In this document: one piece after another, positions 16,060 to 24,511 of the stretch
How the letters are laid out: every line of letters starts with the position of its first letter
Numbering within the stretch: the first letter of the stretch is position 1
NCBI GenBank assembly: GCA_003171215.1
Contig: PMYN01000134.1
Span: forward strand, 1 to 36,029
Length of the DNA: 36,029 nucleotides
Direction: 5' to 3'
DNA from: Gemmatimonadota bacterium
GTDB taxonomy: Bacteria; Gemmatimonadota; Gemmatimonadetes; Gemmatimonadales; Gemmatimonadaceae
Translations under genes and position numbers: made by a program
The notes under the pieces: generated by a model
Told to the model about the DNA's origin: nothing
What the model saw: only the letters and a program-made list of their open reading frames with translations
Database searches by the model: none

Positions 16060-17072
16060 TAACCACTGCAATTATCGGGGCTGGCCGCATGGGTCGGCGA
16101 CACATTGAGATGGTGCGTCAACTCGGACTCGAGTTGGTGGGAGTGTGCGATTCGCAGTCGGCAGCGCTCGTGCTCGCCGCGACTGATCAAGCGGTGCCGG
16201 AGCACTTGTTGTTCAGCGATGCTGCGACGATGTTGTCGCGAACGACGCCAGCATGCGTCATCGTGGCGACGACTGCGCCCAGTCACTGCGAGTACACTTG
16301 CCTAGCGGCGGAGCTCGGCGCGAAGTTCATTCTTTGCGAGAAACCCATGGCCGTTTCGTTGAACGAGTGCGACCGGATGATTCGCGTTTGCACCCGTCAT
16401 GGAGCACGCTTGGCAATCAATCATCAGATGCGATTCATGCAGCAGTATATCGTGCCAAAGCGGCTACTCGCCTCGCCCGTCCTCGGCGGTCTGACTAGCG
16501 TCACGGTTGTGGCAGGGAACTTCGGGATGAGCATGAACGGCATCCATTATTTCGAGATGTTCCGGTTTCTCACTGACGAACCAGTTTCGGCTGTGTCGGC
16601 GTGGTTTTCGGACGAGCATGTGCCGAACCCTCGGGGCTCGCATTTTGTTGATCGTGCAGGTTCAATACGCCTTTCGACACCTTCGGGCAAGCGCTTCTAC
16701 ATTGAGAGCGGCGCCGATCAAGGGCACGGGATCGTTGTTGTCTACGGCGCAAGGTACGGACAGATTGTCGTCGATGAACTCGCGGTGACGCTCCGCTATT
16801 CTGCACGACTTGAAGCGCATCGCGAGCAGGCGACCACCAGATACGGCATGCCGTGGTTCGAGAACTCCGAACCCATCGCGGTGAACATTATTGAGGTCTC
16901 AGGTTCAGTACTGACAGCGCTTCTCCAGGAAAAGAACTATCCATCCGGAGAAGATGGGCGGTCTGCTCTACGAACATTGGTAGCAGCGTACCTATCCACC
17001 GAGAACGGTAACCGCACGGTCGATCCTCGCTCTCCTGACATGCCCGCGGCTCGAGTGTTTCCGTGGGCTTGA
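16056..17072 (+). CDS. Gfo/Idh/MocA-family oxidoreductase
   Basis: 338-residue NAD(P)-dependent sugar dehydrogenase. The Rossmann motif IIGAGRMGRRHIEMV is at the extreme N terminus and the family signature CEKPMAVS lies near residue 95; INHQMRFM is the usual block after it. GTG 16056 shares GTGA with the SGNH gene stop. The C-terminal domain is weakly conserved, so the substrate cannot be named. The next gene, a second and quite different family member, overlaps by 10 bases; the two may act in sequence on one sugar (for example oxidation and reduction at neighbouring carbons), which is inference. Confidence 0.82.
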   Translation: MITTAIIGAGRMGRRHIEMVRQLGLELVGVCDSQSAALVLAATDQAVPEHLLFSDAATMLSRTTPACVIVATTAPSHCEYTCLAAELGAKFILCEKPMAVSLNECDRMIRVCTRHGARLAINHQMRFMQQYIVPKRLLASPVLGGLTSVTVVAGNFGMSMNGIHYFEMFRFLTDEPVSAVSAWFSDEHVPNPRGSHFVDRAGSIRLSTPSGKRFYIESGADQGHGIVVVYGARYGQIVVDELAVTLRYSARLEAHREQATTRYGMPWFENSEPIAVNIIEVSGSVLTALLQEKNYPSGEDGRSALRTLVAAYLSTENGNRTVDPRSPDMPAARVFPWA

Positions 17073-18031
17073 CGCATCCAAGTCCGGATGGAACGATTGA
17101 CGTTGCCATCATCGGCGCCGGCTACATGGCGCGTGAACATGTGCGCGCTTTCGTATCGATTCCGGGCGTTCGTGTCTGCGGCATTCATAGTCGAACCGCT
17201 GCGCGCGCCGAGTCGTTGAGCGCCGAGTTTGGGATCCAAACGGTCGCGGCGAGCATTCCAAATCTCTATGAACGCACGCGAGCCCAACTTGTCGTGATCG
17301 CTGTCCCCGAACTCGAAGTGCGTGCGGTGGCTGAGGCGTGTTTTGAGTTCTCCTGGGTAGCGCTCGTGGAAAAGCCTGCCGGATACAACTACGAAGATGC
17401 GCAGGCGATTGCCAACGCTGCAAGTTTGGCGCAGCGACGCGCCTTCGTCGCGCTCAACCGACGGTACTACTCCAGCACACGCCATGTGCGGGCGGCACTT
17501 GCGAGTGACACCTCGCCCCGATTCATCAAGGTCCAGGACCAGGAAGATCCTGCACAGGCGCTGGCGAGCGGCCAGCCGTCGCTGGTAGTTGCGAATTGGA
17601 TGTACGCGAATTCCATTCATCTCATTGACTTGTTCCGAGTTTTCGGACGAGGAGCCGTTGCGTCTGTCAATCCAGTAATCCCGTGGAATGCGGATGTTCC
17701 CGGTGTCGTGGTGAGTCACGTCCGGTTTGACAGCGGCGACGAGGGGCTCTACGAAGGTTTGTGGAATGCGCCCGGTCCTTGGGCGGTGTCGGTTTCGACG
17801 CCGGCCACGCGTTGGGAGCTTCGACCGATCGAGCAGGTATCACGACAGAATCGCGGCGAGCGCCGTGCCGTCGCAATCGATGTCGATGCACGGGACGTCG
17901 ACTACAAGGCGGGACTTTGGGCGCAGGCCGAAGCTGCCGTCGCGGCGGTGCGTCACGAACCCACGGATCTACCGACCTTGAAGGATGCTTTGGAGACAAT
18001 GCGCTTAGCCCGCATGATTTTTGGCGTGTGA
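17063..18031 (+). CDS. Second Gfo/Idh/MocA-family oxidoreductase
   Basis: 322 residues. N-terminal Rossmann motif IIGAGYMAREHVRAF near residue 16, then VALVEKPAGYNYEDA near residue 98 as the EKP signature, then ALNRRYYSSTRHV. A conserved-looking SIHLIDLFRVFGRGAV block is in the position of the family's catalytic His-containing helix. The GTG at 17063 overlaps the previous gene; no better start is seen. It is clearly different from the first member, so this is not a fresh tandem duplication. A short gap leads into the GT-B gene, whose ATG is three bases past this stop. Confidence 0.82.
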   Translation: MGLTHPSPDGTIDVAIIGAGYMAREHVRAFVSIPGVRVCGIHSRTAARAESLSAEFGIQTVAASIPNLYERTRAQLVVIAVPELEVRAVAEACFEFSWVALVEKPAGYNYEDAQAIANAASLAQRRAFVALNRRYYSSTRHVRAALASDTSPRFIKVQDQEDPAQALASGQPSLVVANWMYANSIHLIDLFRVFGRGAVASVNPVIPWNADVPGVVVSHVRFDSGDEGLYEGLWNAPGPWAVSVSTPATRWELRPIEQVSRQNRGERRAVAIDVDARDVDYKAGLWAQAEAAVAAVRHEPTDLPTLKDALETMRLARMIFGV

Positions 18032-18033
18032 CG

Positions 18034-19596
18034 ATGTCGAATGAACTGAGCGGCTTCGTTCGCACGCTCCAGCGTTCCGCCGACCTTGTTCAGGCGTGGG
18101 GCGACACGGAAATCTCCGGCCGATCGACGATACGCGAATTGCTCAAGGTCGATGACCTCCCGGTGTGGGACATACTCGCCCCTGACCTCGCCCTCTATCG
18201 GATTCCTCCGGCCCTGACACAGTCCCGTTCGGCTAACAGGCGACGCTCACGTCTTAAGCGACAGCTCCGGGCCGTCAGACACGTAGTGCAAGGCGCACCC
18301 CGCTGCGATGATTCAGATTGCGTCCGATGGCCGGCGGAACCAGTGGCCCTCTTCCTGGGATTCACGCCCTATATCACCAGAGACATCTTGCTTCCAGTTG
18401 TTACCGCGATGAAAGATTGTCGGGACCTTCGTCCAGTCGTCCTCACGCGGGAATCAGTGTCCTTCGCGGATCCTGACGGCGCGACCTTTCATTCAGTCTG
18501 GCGACATTGGACAAACGACACTCAGCGAGACGCTCGCGGGATTGCGCGATCTATGCGCCGGGCGTTCGATACCCTTGTTAATGACGAGGCATATCGTTTG
18601 GTGTTTTCGGATCAAGGCCGATCGTTGTGGGCTGACGCTGGCGAGGCGATTCTTGATCTGGGACTGTATGCGACGGATGAAATTGCGAGATACACCGCCT
18701 CAGCGCACCACGTTCTAATCCGACATCGGCCGGCCGTGATTGTGTCTCCTGACGTCGCGGACGCACGTACGCGGGCGTTTACGTTGCTAGGTGCCGCTTC
18801 CGGTATTCCGACAGTCGAGATCCAGTTCGGTGCCTGCGGCGCGGAAGCGATCGAGTGGCGGTTTTTTGCTGCCGATAGAGTAGCCGTATGGGGTCCCCAG
18901 TCGCGCGATGTTCTTGTCTCGCACAACATTTCGGCTGAGCGCGTGATTGTCACTGGTTCGCCGCGTCATGATGCGCTTTTTGACGTCACCGAAGTCGAGC
19001 TGAAGGAGTTTCGGGATCGGTTCCGTGTCCCGGTAGGACAGCTCGCGGTGGTGTTCGGCTCGACGTACCGAATGAGTGCCTACGACAACGCGGCCGACAT
19101 CGAAATTCTGAGAAATATGAAGCGAGCCGTCTTCGCGGCTGCCGCCTCGCTGCCGATGCTAACACTAATCGTCAAACCCCATCCGTTGGAGGACGTGAAC
19201 GAGAGTCGTGCACTCGCATCCGGTGCGATCAACATCGTTTTTGCTGAACAGACAGAAGACATTCGACCGTTAACCCGAGCGTGCGATGCGTTTCTCACCC
19301 TCGGCTCGGCGTCTACCCTCGACGCGGTTATTTTGGGGAAGCCCACGATCTGCCCGGCGTTCCCTGGCTGGGAATGGAGCGAACTCTTTGTGGATAGCGG
19401 GGCGGTCGCCGTTCCGAGGAGCGCGGAGGAGATCGTCGCCGCGTTGCGCGAGCTCGTGGAAGACGGCGGCATCACAATCCTCGCTCGACACGCGCAGGCA
19501 CGCGATACGTTCCTGTCGGAGTGGGTGCGAGACGGCGGTCACGGTGGTACCGACAGAGTCCTCTCGTTGCTTGAATCGGTTGTTTGCTTGAACTGA
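18034..19596 (+). CDS. GT-B-fold glycosyltransferase-like protein, candidate nonulosonate transferase
   Basis: 520-residue protein. The C-terminal half shows the pattern of GT-B surface-carbohydrate transferases: DRVAVWGPQSRDVLVSH, VIVTGSPRHDALF, TLIVKPHPLED near residue 381, then FLTLGSASTLDAVILGKPTI near residue 422 and a closing acidic/aromatic stretch. The His-Pro (KPHP) and Ser-Ser/Thr (GSAST) blocks are shared by CDP-glycerol and bacterial sialyl/polysialyl transferases. The N-terminal ~180 residues are not recognised. ATG 18034 follows the previous stop by two bases; an upstream in-frame extension overlapping the oxidoreductase is rejected. As the only such enzyme beside a CMP-nonulosonate pathway it is a candidate to use CMP-Leg, which is inference. 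Confidence 0.65.
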   Translation: MSNELSGFVRTLQRSADLVQAWGDTEISGRSTIRELLKVDDLPVWDILAPDLALYRIPPALTQSRSANRRRSRLKRQLRAVRHVVQGAPRCDDSDCVRWPAEPVALFLGFTPYITRDILLPVVTAMKDCRDLRPVVLTRESVSFADPDGATFHSVWRHWTNDTQRDARGIARSMRRAFDTLVNDEAYRLVFSDQGRSLWADAGEAILDLGLYATDEIARYTASAHHVLIRHRPAVIVSPDVADARTRAFTLLGAASGIPTVEIQFGACGAEAIEWRFFAADRVAVWGPQSRDVLVSHNISAERVIVTGSPRHDALFDVTEVELKEFRDRFRVPVGQLAVVFGSTYRMSAYDNAADIEILRNMKRAVFAAAASLPMLTLIVKPHPLEDVNESRALASGAINIVFAEQTEDIRPLTRACDAFLTLGSASTLDAVILGKPTICPAFPGWEWSELFVDSGAVAVPRSAEEIVAALRELVEDGGITILARHAQARDTFLSEWVRDGGHGGTDRVLSLLESVVCLN

Positions 19597-20087
19597 TCAA
19601 GTCTTTGAATGTTGTTCGACGAGATGGATGTGGATTGCGGGTGCACGAAATCACGGATATGACGCGGCTGTCTTCGTGTGCGGTCAGGCTCAATGGCACT
19701 GATTGCAGCGGCGAGTCGCTCGGAGGTCCGCTGGCTGTCCGGATGACCCGTTCCGAATCCGAAGAGAGGTTTGATAGACCGCATTGATATCGTCGTGGTC
19801 TGGCTACGTTTCCCGATCGCCTGTGGCGCGGTACTATTGAGTGGTTGAGTAACATCGGAGGTCATCGCGAGCGGCCGCTCCAATGAGCTAAGTGGAGATC
19901 TCGCTGAAGCAGTGTCCAGCGCAAACCATCGACTGTCTACGGTATCAGCGGTGCGGGCCAAGGCAGTTCGCGACGTGAACGACCGTCGCCAGGCTGAGCT
20001 ATCCGACACGTGTATGGAAGTTCTGGCGCTTCGTTGTAGGCGCTGGGCGGAACGGAAGTATCATTCTTTTCTCGTCGAGGTGAATCG
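19597..20087. other. 491-base gap with no supported gene
   Basis: Only short open stretches with no recognisable motif in six frames. The only signal I trust is GAGG at 20077-20080, seven bases before the ATG of the methyltransferase gene. No terminator with a T-run and no clear -35/-10 pair. Confidence 0.5.
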
Positions 20088-21326
20088 ATGTACCGGGAAG
20101 TGACGCAATGCCGCATGACCGGAAGTCCCAAGCTTGTCCCGATTCTTGACCTAGGTACGCAGTATCTCACGGGCGTATTTCCAAAGGAGCGTAACACCGA
20201 CCTCACCAAGGGTCCGCTCGAGCTCGTGCTGTGCACTGATGGCGGCCTGCTGCAATTGCGTCACTCGTATGACGCGGCCGAGATGTACGGGGCGAACTAC
20301 GGATATCGTTCTGGCCTCAACAAGTCGATGGTAGAGCATCTGTCCCAGAAGGCGGCGCGCCTCGAGACTCTGGCGGGCGTTAGTCCCGACGACATCGTTC
20401 TCGATATCGGCAGCAATGACGCCACGCTGCTGAAGTCATACACGAACGTTGGTCAACGCCTAGGTGGCATCGATCCGAGCGCCGGCAAGTTCCGTCACTT
20501 CTACCCCGATCACATCAAACTCGCCACCGAATTCTTCTCGGTAGAGGGTTTCCGTTCGATGTTTGGTGGCGACAAGGCCCGGTTGATTACGTCGATCGCA
20601 ATGTTCTATGACCTCGAGGATCCTCTGAGCTTCATGCGATCAGTCGAGGCGGTGCTGGCGGACGACGGCATTTGGCATTTTGAGCAGAGTTACATGCCAC
20701 TGATGCTGGAGACCAAGGCGTACGACACCATCTGCCAAGAGCATATCGAGTACTACAGCCTCACTCAGATCAAGTGGATGGCTGACCGCACGGGCATCGA
20801 GATTCTCGACGTGGAGCTGAATAAGGTGAACGGCGGATCATTTGCCGTAACCGTGGCGAAGCACGGCTCGCGGCATCAGGCGAATACACAGGCCGTGGAA
20901 TCGCTCCTTCAGCACGAGCGCGAGTTGCGGCTGGATACGCCCGGCGCCTACACCGAGTTCGTCGCCGCGGTTTCTCGTCATCGCTTGGAGCTTCCGGCGC
21001 TGATCCGCCGCCTTCGGGCAGAAGGAATGAAAGTGTTTGGTTACGGCGCGTCGACGAAGGGCAACGTCCTGCTCCAGTGTTGCGGACTAACGGCGGACGA
21101 TCTGACGTGTATCGCCGACGTTAACACGGACAAGCACGGCTGCTATACGCCCGGGACCAACATCCCGATCGTCTCGGAAGCTGAGGCGCATGCTCAAGAT
21201 CCAGATTATTTCCTCGTGTTGCCTTGGCACTTCCGCAGCAACTTGTTGGAGCGCGAGCAGGCGTTTCTCCAACGCGGCGGCAAGATGATTTTTCCATTGC
21301 CCATAATCGAAATTGTTGGCGGATGA
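20088..21326 (+). CDS. SAM-dependent (C-)methyltransferase with N-terminal zinc-like domain
   Basis: 412 residues, organised as in NDP-hexose C-methyltransferases of the TylC3/NovU type: an N-terminal CRMTGSPKLVPILDLGTQYL domain, a central methyltransferase core (IVLDIGSNDATLLKSY, then GIDPSAG, then FEQSYMPLML) and a C-terminal domain with VFGYGASTKGNVLLQ. The block MYGANYGYRSGLNKSMVEHL after the N-terminal domain is diagnostic. The N-terminal metal site looks reduced: CRMT and CTDG appear where relatives often have CxxC pairs. Such enzymes add a methyl group to a sugar carbon or modify a keto sugar. A good Shine-Dalgarno (GAGG at 20077) supports ATG 20088. The acceptor sugar is unknown. Confidence 0.85.
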   Translation: MYREVTQCRMTGSPKLVPILDLGTQYLTGVFPKERNTDLTKGPLELVLCTDGGLLQLRHSYDAAEMYGANYGYRSGLNKSMVEHLSQKAARLETLAGVSPDDIVLDIGSNDATLLKSYTNVGQRLGGIDPSAGKFRHFYPDHIKLATEFFSVEGFRSMFGGDKARLITSIAMFYDLEDPLSFMRSVEAVLADDGIWHFEQSYMPLMLETKAYDTICQEHIEYYSLTQIKWMADRTGIEILDVELNKVNGGSFAVTVAKHGSRHQANTQAVESLLQHERELRLDTPGAYTEFVAAVSRHRLELPALIRRLRAEGMKVFGYGASTKGNVLLQCCGLTADDLTCIADVNTDKHGCYTPGTNIPIVSEAEAHAQDPDYFLVLPWHFRSNLLEREQAFLQRGGKMIFPLPIIEIVGG

Positions 21327-21360
21327 GCGTGTTCGTGACACTCTCCATCAGGAAGACACA

Positions 21361-22308
21361 ATGAGTGATAACTTGGCGGAACTCAAGGAAGCCGAAGCTC
21401 GCTTCTTTGACAAACAAACGCAGCGACGCATGGACGAAGGACGGATTCCTATTGAGGCCGACATCCGTCGAGCCACTCCGTCCAAGCCGCGGTGGTTCGG
21501 CGACGAGTTGATCGATCCGAAGATGACGTTCTTGCTCGAGGGCGCACATCGGGATCGATTCATCGCTCTGGCGTCGCACGCGCCCGGTGGCCGCGTGCTC
21601 GACATTTGCTGCGGACCAGGTTGGCTGTCGCTCGAACTGGCTCGAAACGGTCAAACCGTTGACGCATATGATCTATCCCATGAGGCCATTGCTCTAGCGC
21701 GACGAATGCTCGCTGAAAACCCGTACCAAGAGGGTTTCGGAGGGATTAACTATCACGTAGGAGATGTGACCAAGGTTGATCTCGGCGTCGAACAGTATGA
21801 CGCAGTGACGGGCAGTTCGGCGTTTCACCACATTGACGACCTTCGGGCGTTCATGGAAACGATTTACCGGGCGCTCAAACCAGGTGGTATCATCGTCACA
21901 GTCGACGACATGCCGCGCGGCGCGCTCGAGATTGCATTGGATCGATTCTTTCGACTGATCCTCCCGACGTATAACATGTCCTATTGGGCGAAGCTCAAGG
22001 CTATTGTCAAACGTGCAGTCGGGATCACACGCACGGCCGAGGAGATTTTTTCTCCCATGGAGCAGGGTAAACACGACAGCGTGTACGTCATCGCTGAGAT
22101 CTGGCATCGAGACTTCGAGATCGTCGAGGAAGCGGAATTCATGGCGTTCTCTCTCTCGCCATGCACATTGGTGAAAGGACCAGACGCTTTTCGGTACCAG
22201 GCTGCCCGTCTGATCATTGCTATCGACAAGCTCTTGTGCCGGCTTGGGCTGACGCGAGGCTTCATTCGCGTGATCGTTGGTCGAAAGCCGTGGCCCCAAG
22301 CATCGTGA
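21361..22308 (+). CDS. SAM-dependent methyltransferase, class I
   Basis: 315-residue class I methyltransferase. SAM-binding motif VLDICCGPGWLSLELAR lies near residue 81, motif II region VDAYDLSHEAI follows, and AVTGSSAFHHIDDLRAF plus ALKPGGIIVTVDD are the motif III/IV blocks. The C-terminal ~130 residues carry an amphipathic stretch (FFRLILPTYNMSYWAKLKAI) that may touch membrane or a lipid-linked substrate. AGGA about 9 bases upstream supports ATG 21361. The stop overlaps the next GTG as GTGA. In this context it probably O- or N-methylates a sugar of the repeat unit; the sequence does not say which. Confidence 0.83.
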   Translation: MSDNLAELKEAEARFFDKQTQRRMDEGRIPIEADIRRATPSKPRWFGDELIDPKMTFLLEGAHRDRFIALASHAPGGRVLDICCGPGWLSLELARNGQTVDAYDLSHEAIALARRMLAENPYQEGFGGINYHVGDVTKVDLGVEQYDAVTGSSAFHHIDDLRAFMETIYRALKPGGIIVTVDDMPRGALEIALDRFFRLILPTYNMSYWAKLKAIVKRAVGITRTAEEIFSPMEQGKHDSVYVIAEIWHRDFEIVEEAEFMAFSLSPCTLVKGPDAFRYQAARLIIAIDKLLCRLGLTRGFIRVIVGRKPWPQAS

Positions 22309-23321
22309 AAGAGGTTCGACCGTGCTTGTCGCTCTGCATCGCAACACGAAACCGAGCCACAGTTCTCAAACGAACACTGAAAGGCATCGTCGACGAAATC
22401 TCCGGTCTAGACATCGAGGTCGTCGTGGTGGATGGCAATTCTACAGACGAGACGTCGGCGGTCATGGCGGACGTCTCGTCGAGATACTCGTTTGTAAAGT
22501 ACTTTCGGGAATCTCACAATTCCGGCGTCGACGGGGATTACGACAAGTCGGTCGGATATGCGAACGGTGTGTACTGTTGGTTGCTCTCCGATGACGACAA
22601 GATCGAGTCGGGCGCCGCTGCGCGCGTGATCGATGCCTGCCACCAAGCTCGGACCCTCGTGGTGGTCAACGCTCGAGTCTACGACCAGAGCTTTCAACGA
22701 GTGTTACAGGATCGCCGTTTGCCAATCGCTGAAGATTTAGTTTTCGAGCGCGGTGCCGACGAGGCTCTGTTCGTGCGAACGGCGGACTACTTGACGTTCA
22801 TTGGCGGTGTGGTCATCCGCCGCGAAGAGTGGCTAGGGCGGAATCGGACGCCTTATCAGGGGTCGATGTTCGTCCATGTGGGAGTAATTTTCCAGGCCGA
22901 ATTGCCTAACGGCGCCGTTGTCATTGCCGAGCCGGCGGTTGGAATTCGCTACGGCGCCGCCTCTTGGGTGAGTCGCCGCTTTGAGATCTGGCTTACGTTA
23001 TGGCCACGACTTGTATGGTCATTTGATCGGTTCTCGCCGGAAAGTCGAGCGGCTGTCGTAGCGCGCGAGCCGTGGAGACGGCTAGGCACTTTGCTCTTTT
23101 ACCGGGCTATGGCCAGTTATTCGGTCCGCGAATATGGCGCCATCGTTCGACCACAAATCTCCTCTTGGATCAAACGAATCGGTGGTTGGCTGATTGCGAA
23201 GCTCCCTGTCGTCGTCGCGCGTGCTGTGGCGACCAAGTACATTCGTTGGCGCTATCCATACGACGAAATTACGCCGCTCGACCTACAGCCTCCGCAGAGG
23301 TCGTCCCGATCCGGGTCTTAA
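22305..23321 (+). CDS. Glycosyltransferase family 2
   Basis: 338 residues with a GT-A N-terminal domain: CLSLCIATRNRATVLKRTL, then VVVVDGNSTDETSAV, then CWLLSDDDKIESGA, which holds the DxD-like acidic cluster (DDD) for metal/nucleotide binding. The C-terminal third (RFEIWLTLWPRLVW; WIKRIGGWLIAKLP) contains amphipathic helices that could sit on the inner membrane. GTG 22305 overlaps the methyltransferase stop and directly precedes the first strand. Its 3' end overlaps the convergent Wzz gene by four bases, including a shared TTAA that contains both stop codons. Donor and acceptor are unknown. Confidence 0.88.
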   Translation: MKEVRPCLSLCIATRNRATVLKRTLKGIVDEISGLDIEVVVVDGNSTDETSAVMADVSSRYSFVKYFRESHNSGVDGDYDKSVGYANGVYCWLLSDDDKIESGAAARVIDACHQARTLVVVNARVYDQSFQRVLQDRRLPIAEDLVFERGADEALFVRTADYLTFIGGVVIRREEWLGRNRTPYQGSMFVHVGVIFQAELPNGAVVIAEPAVGIRYGAASWVSRRFEIWLTLWPRLVWSFDRFSPESRAAVVAREPWRRLGTLLFYRAMASYSVREYGAIVRPQISSWIKRIGGWLIAKLPVVVARAVATKYIRWRYPYDEITPLDLQPPQRSSRSGS

Positions 23322-23326
23322 CCCGG
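23311..23326. terminator. Stop-codon hairpin CCGGGT-CTTA-ACCCGG between convergent genes
   Basis: A perfect 6-bp GC-rich stem with a 4-base loop spans the shared stop codons of the GT2 (plus) and Wzz (minus) genes. There is no T-run on either side, so it may be a bidirectional roadblock or Rho-assisted terminator rather than a classical one. Confidence 0.4.
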
Positions 23327-24421
23327 GTGTGCAATTCGAAGTATCGCGCGAAATGGGCGCTGAAGGTCGTGCAGTGTTGCTTTTCGCAATTCGTCGAAGT
23401 CCTCGCGGTCTCGAGACGGACGCAGTTCGCGACCTAAGCCGTCCAGTGCTAGTGCGATGATACAGCCAATCAGGGCGCCAACTACAACAGCGAGGAAAGT
23501 CTTTATGATGAGAAGCCTAGCATCTGGCTGCATGGGCAGCTCTGGCGGATCGACAACGGTCACGACTGGGGTATTCCTGATCTCCTCTACGCGCGCCTGC
23601 TCCTCCGCCTGCGCCAAAGCAGTATAAAGTGACTGTTGCATGGTCAACGCTCGGCCCAGGCGGTCGTACTCAAAGATCAGCTGTGGAGAGTTTCGATATT
23701 CACGATTCTTCTGGAGAAATTCTTGCAGTCTTTGTTCGACTGCCGATAACTTCTCAGCGGCGTCCTTCACTCGGCCATCGACGAAGATCCGTTCCGACGC
23801 CGCCTGCGTTCGTCGGCGGCCCTGATTGAACGCGTCCACCAACATCAAGAGACGAGCTGCAATCTGAAATGAAAGTTCAGGATAGGGACTGCGAACGGAC
23901 AGCGTGACCAAACCGGTTTCTTGAACCGTTCCCACCTCCAAGTTTGCCTGCAACCACTGGCGCGCCAGTGCCATCCGGTGCGCCGAGTCGGAGGTGGCAA
24001 TTGCGAGCACTGTCGGAAGGTTCCCGCGGAGCGGTACGTTGTCATGCCGCAATTCGTAATCGCTGAGGGCCGCCTGCATGAGAAGAACACGGGACCGCAA
24101 CAGGCCCGCGTAGAAGGCCGCCGATTGTCCGGAAGAGGAAGTGCCGAGCGGAACACCGAATTGTGCGGCTAAGCCGGACAAGACATTGCCGTTGGCTCTG
24201 GCCGCGTCTTGAGGCATTAGCGAGGCTGTTGTGGTATATGTCCGCGGCGCGACGAATGTGACGATTGCGACGAGAACCGCCGACCCGATAGCAAACAGGC
24301 ATACAAGAAGCCGATGCCGAAGGATGGCGTTCAGGAGCCTCAAGGTCGATATCTCGCTCTCGACACCGATGGCGGAGTCCTGCTCGAGTCGCCGTTGTTC
24401 GTTGAACTCGTCGCGATGCAT
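23318..24421 (-). CDS. Wzz/GumC-type chain-length determinant protein
   Basis: 367-residue inner-membrane polysaccharide co-polymerase. A first transmembrane segment (LLVCLFAIGSAVLVAIVTFV, about 39-58) is followed by the Wzz-type start of the periplasmic part (TYTTTASLMPQ), a long mostly helical region (coiled-coil-like EKLSAVEQRLQEFLQKN; SLYTALAQAEEQARVEE), the proline-rich VVDPPELPMQPDARL before the second membrane segment (FLAVVVGALIGCIIALALD), and a short cytoplasmic tail. No Walker motifs: there is no fused tyrosine kinase, unlike Wzc. ATG 24421 is preferred to an upstream GTG at 24487, since the extension adds charged residues without family similarity. Confidence 0.86.
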   Translation of the reverse strand: MHRDEFNEQRRLEQDSAIGVESEISTLRLLNAILRHRLLVCLFAIGSAVLVAIVTFVAPRTYTTTASLMPQDAARANGNVLSGLAAQFGVPLGTSSSGQSAAFYAGLLRSRVLLMQAALSDYELRHDNVPLRGNLPTVLAIATSDSAHRMALARQWLQANLEVGTVQETGLVTLSVRSPYPELSFQIAARLLMLVDAFNQGRRRTQAASERIFVDGRVKDAAEKLSAVEQRLQEFLQKNREYRNSPQLIFEYDRLGRALTMQQSLYTALAQAEEQARVEEIRNTPVVTVVDPPELPMQPDARLLIIKTFLAVVVGALIGCIIALALDGLGRELRPSRDREDFDELRKATLHDLQRPFRAILRIAHPG

Positions 24422-24511
24422 TATGCGTTCATTCCGCCTTTCAACATGAACAAAATTCGAAACGAATTTGGCCGACCCGACACGCACGTTTCTTGCTTAC
24501 CGTCAAGCCCG

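Noticed and set aside
17761-18033. N-terminal extension of the GT-B gene
   Set aside because: It overlaps the preceding oxidoreductase by 271 bases; ATG 18034 just after that stop is the natural start.
19539-20009. Minus-strand open frame of 156 codons in the gap before the methyltransferase
   Set aside because: Ser/Thr/Arg-rich with no domain and overlaps the end of the GT-B gene; not supported.
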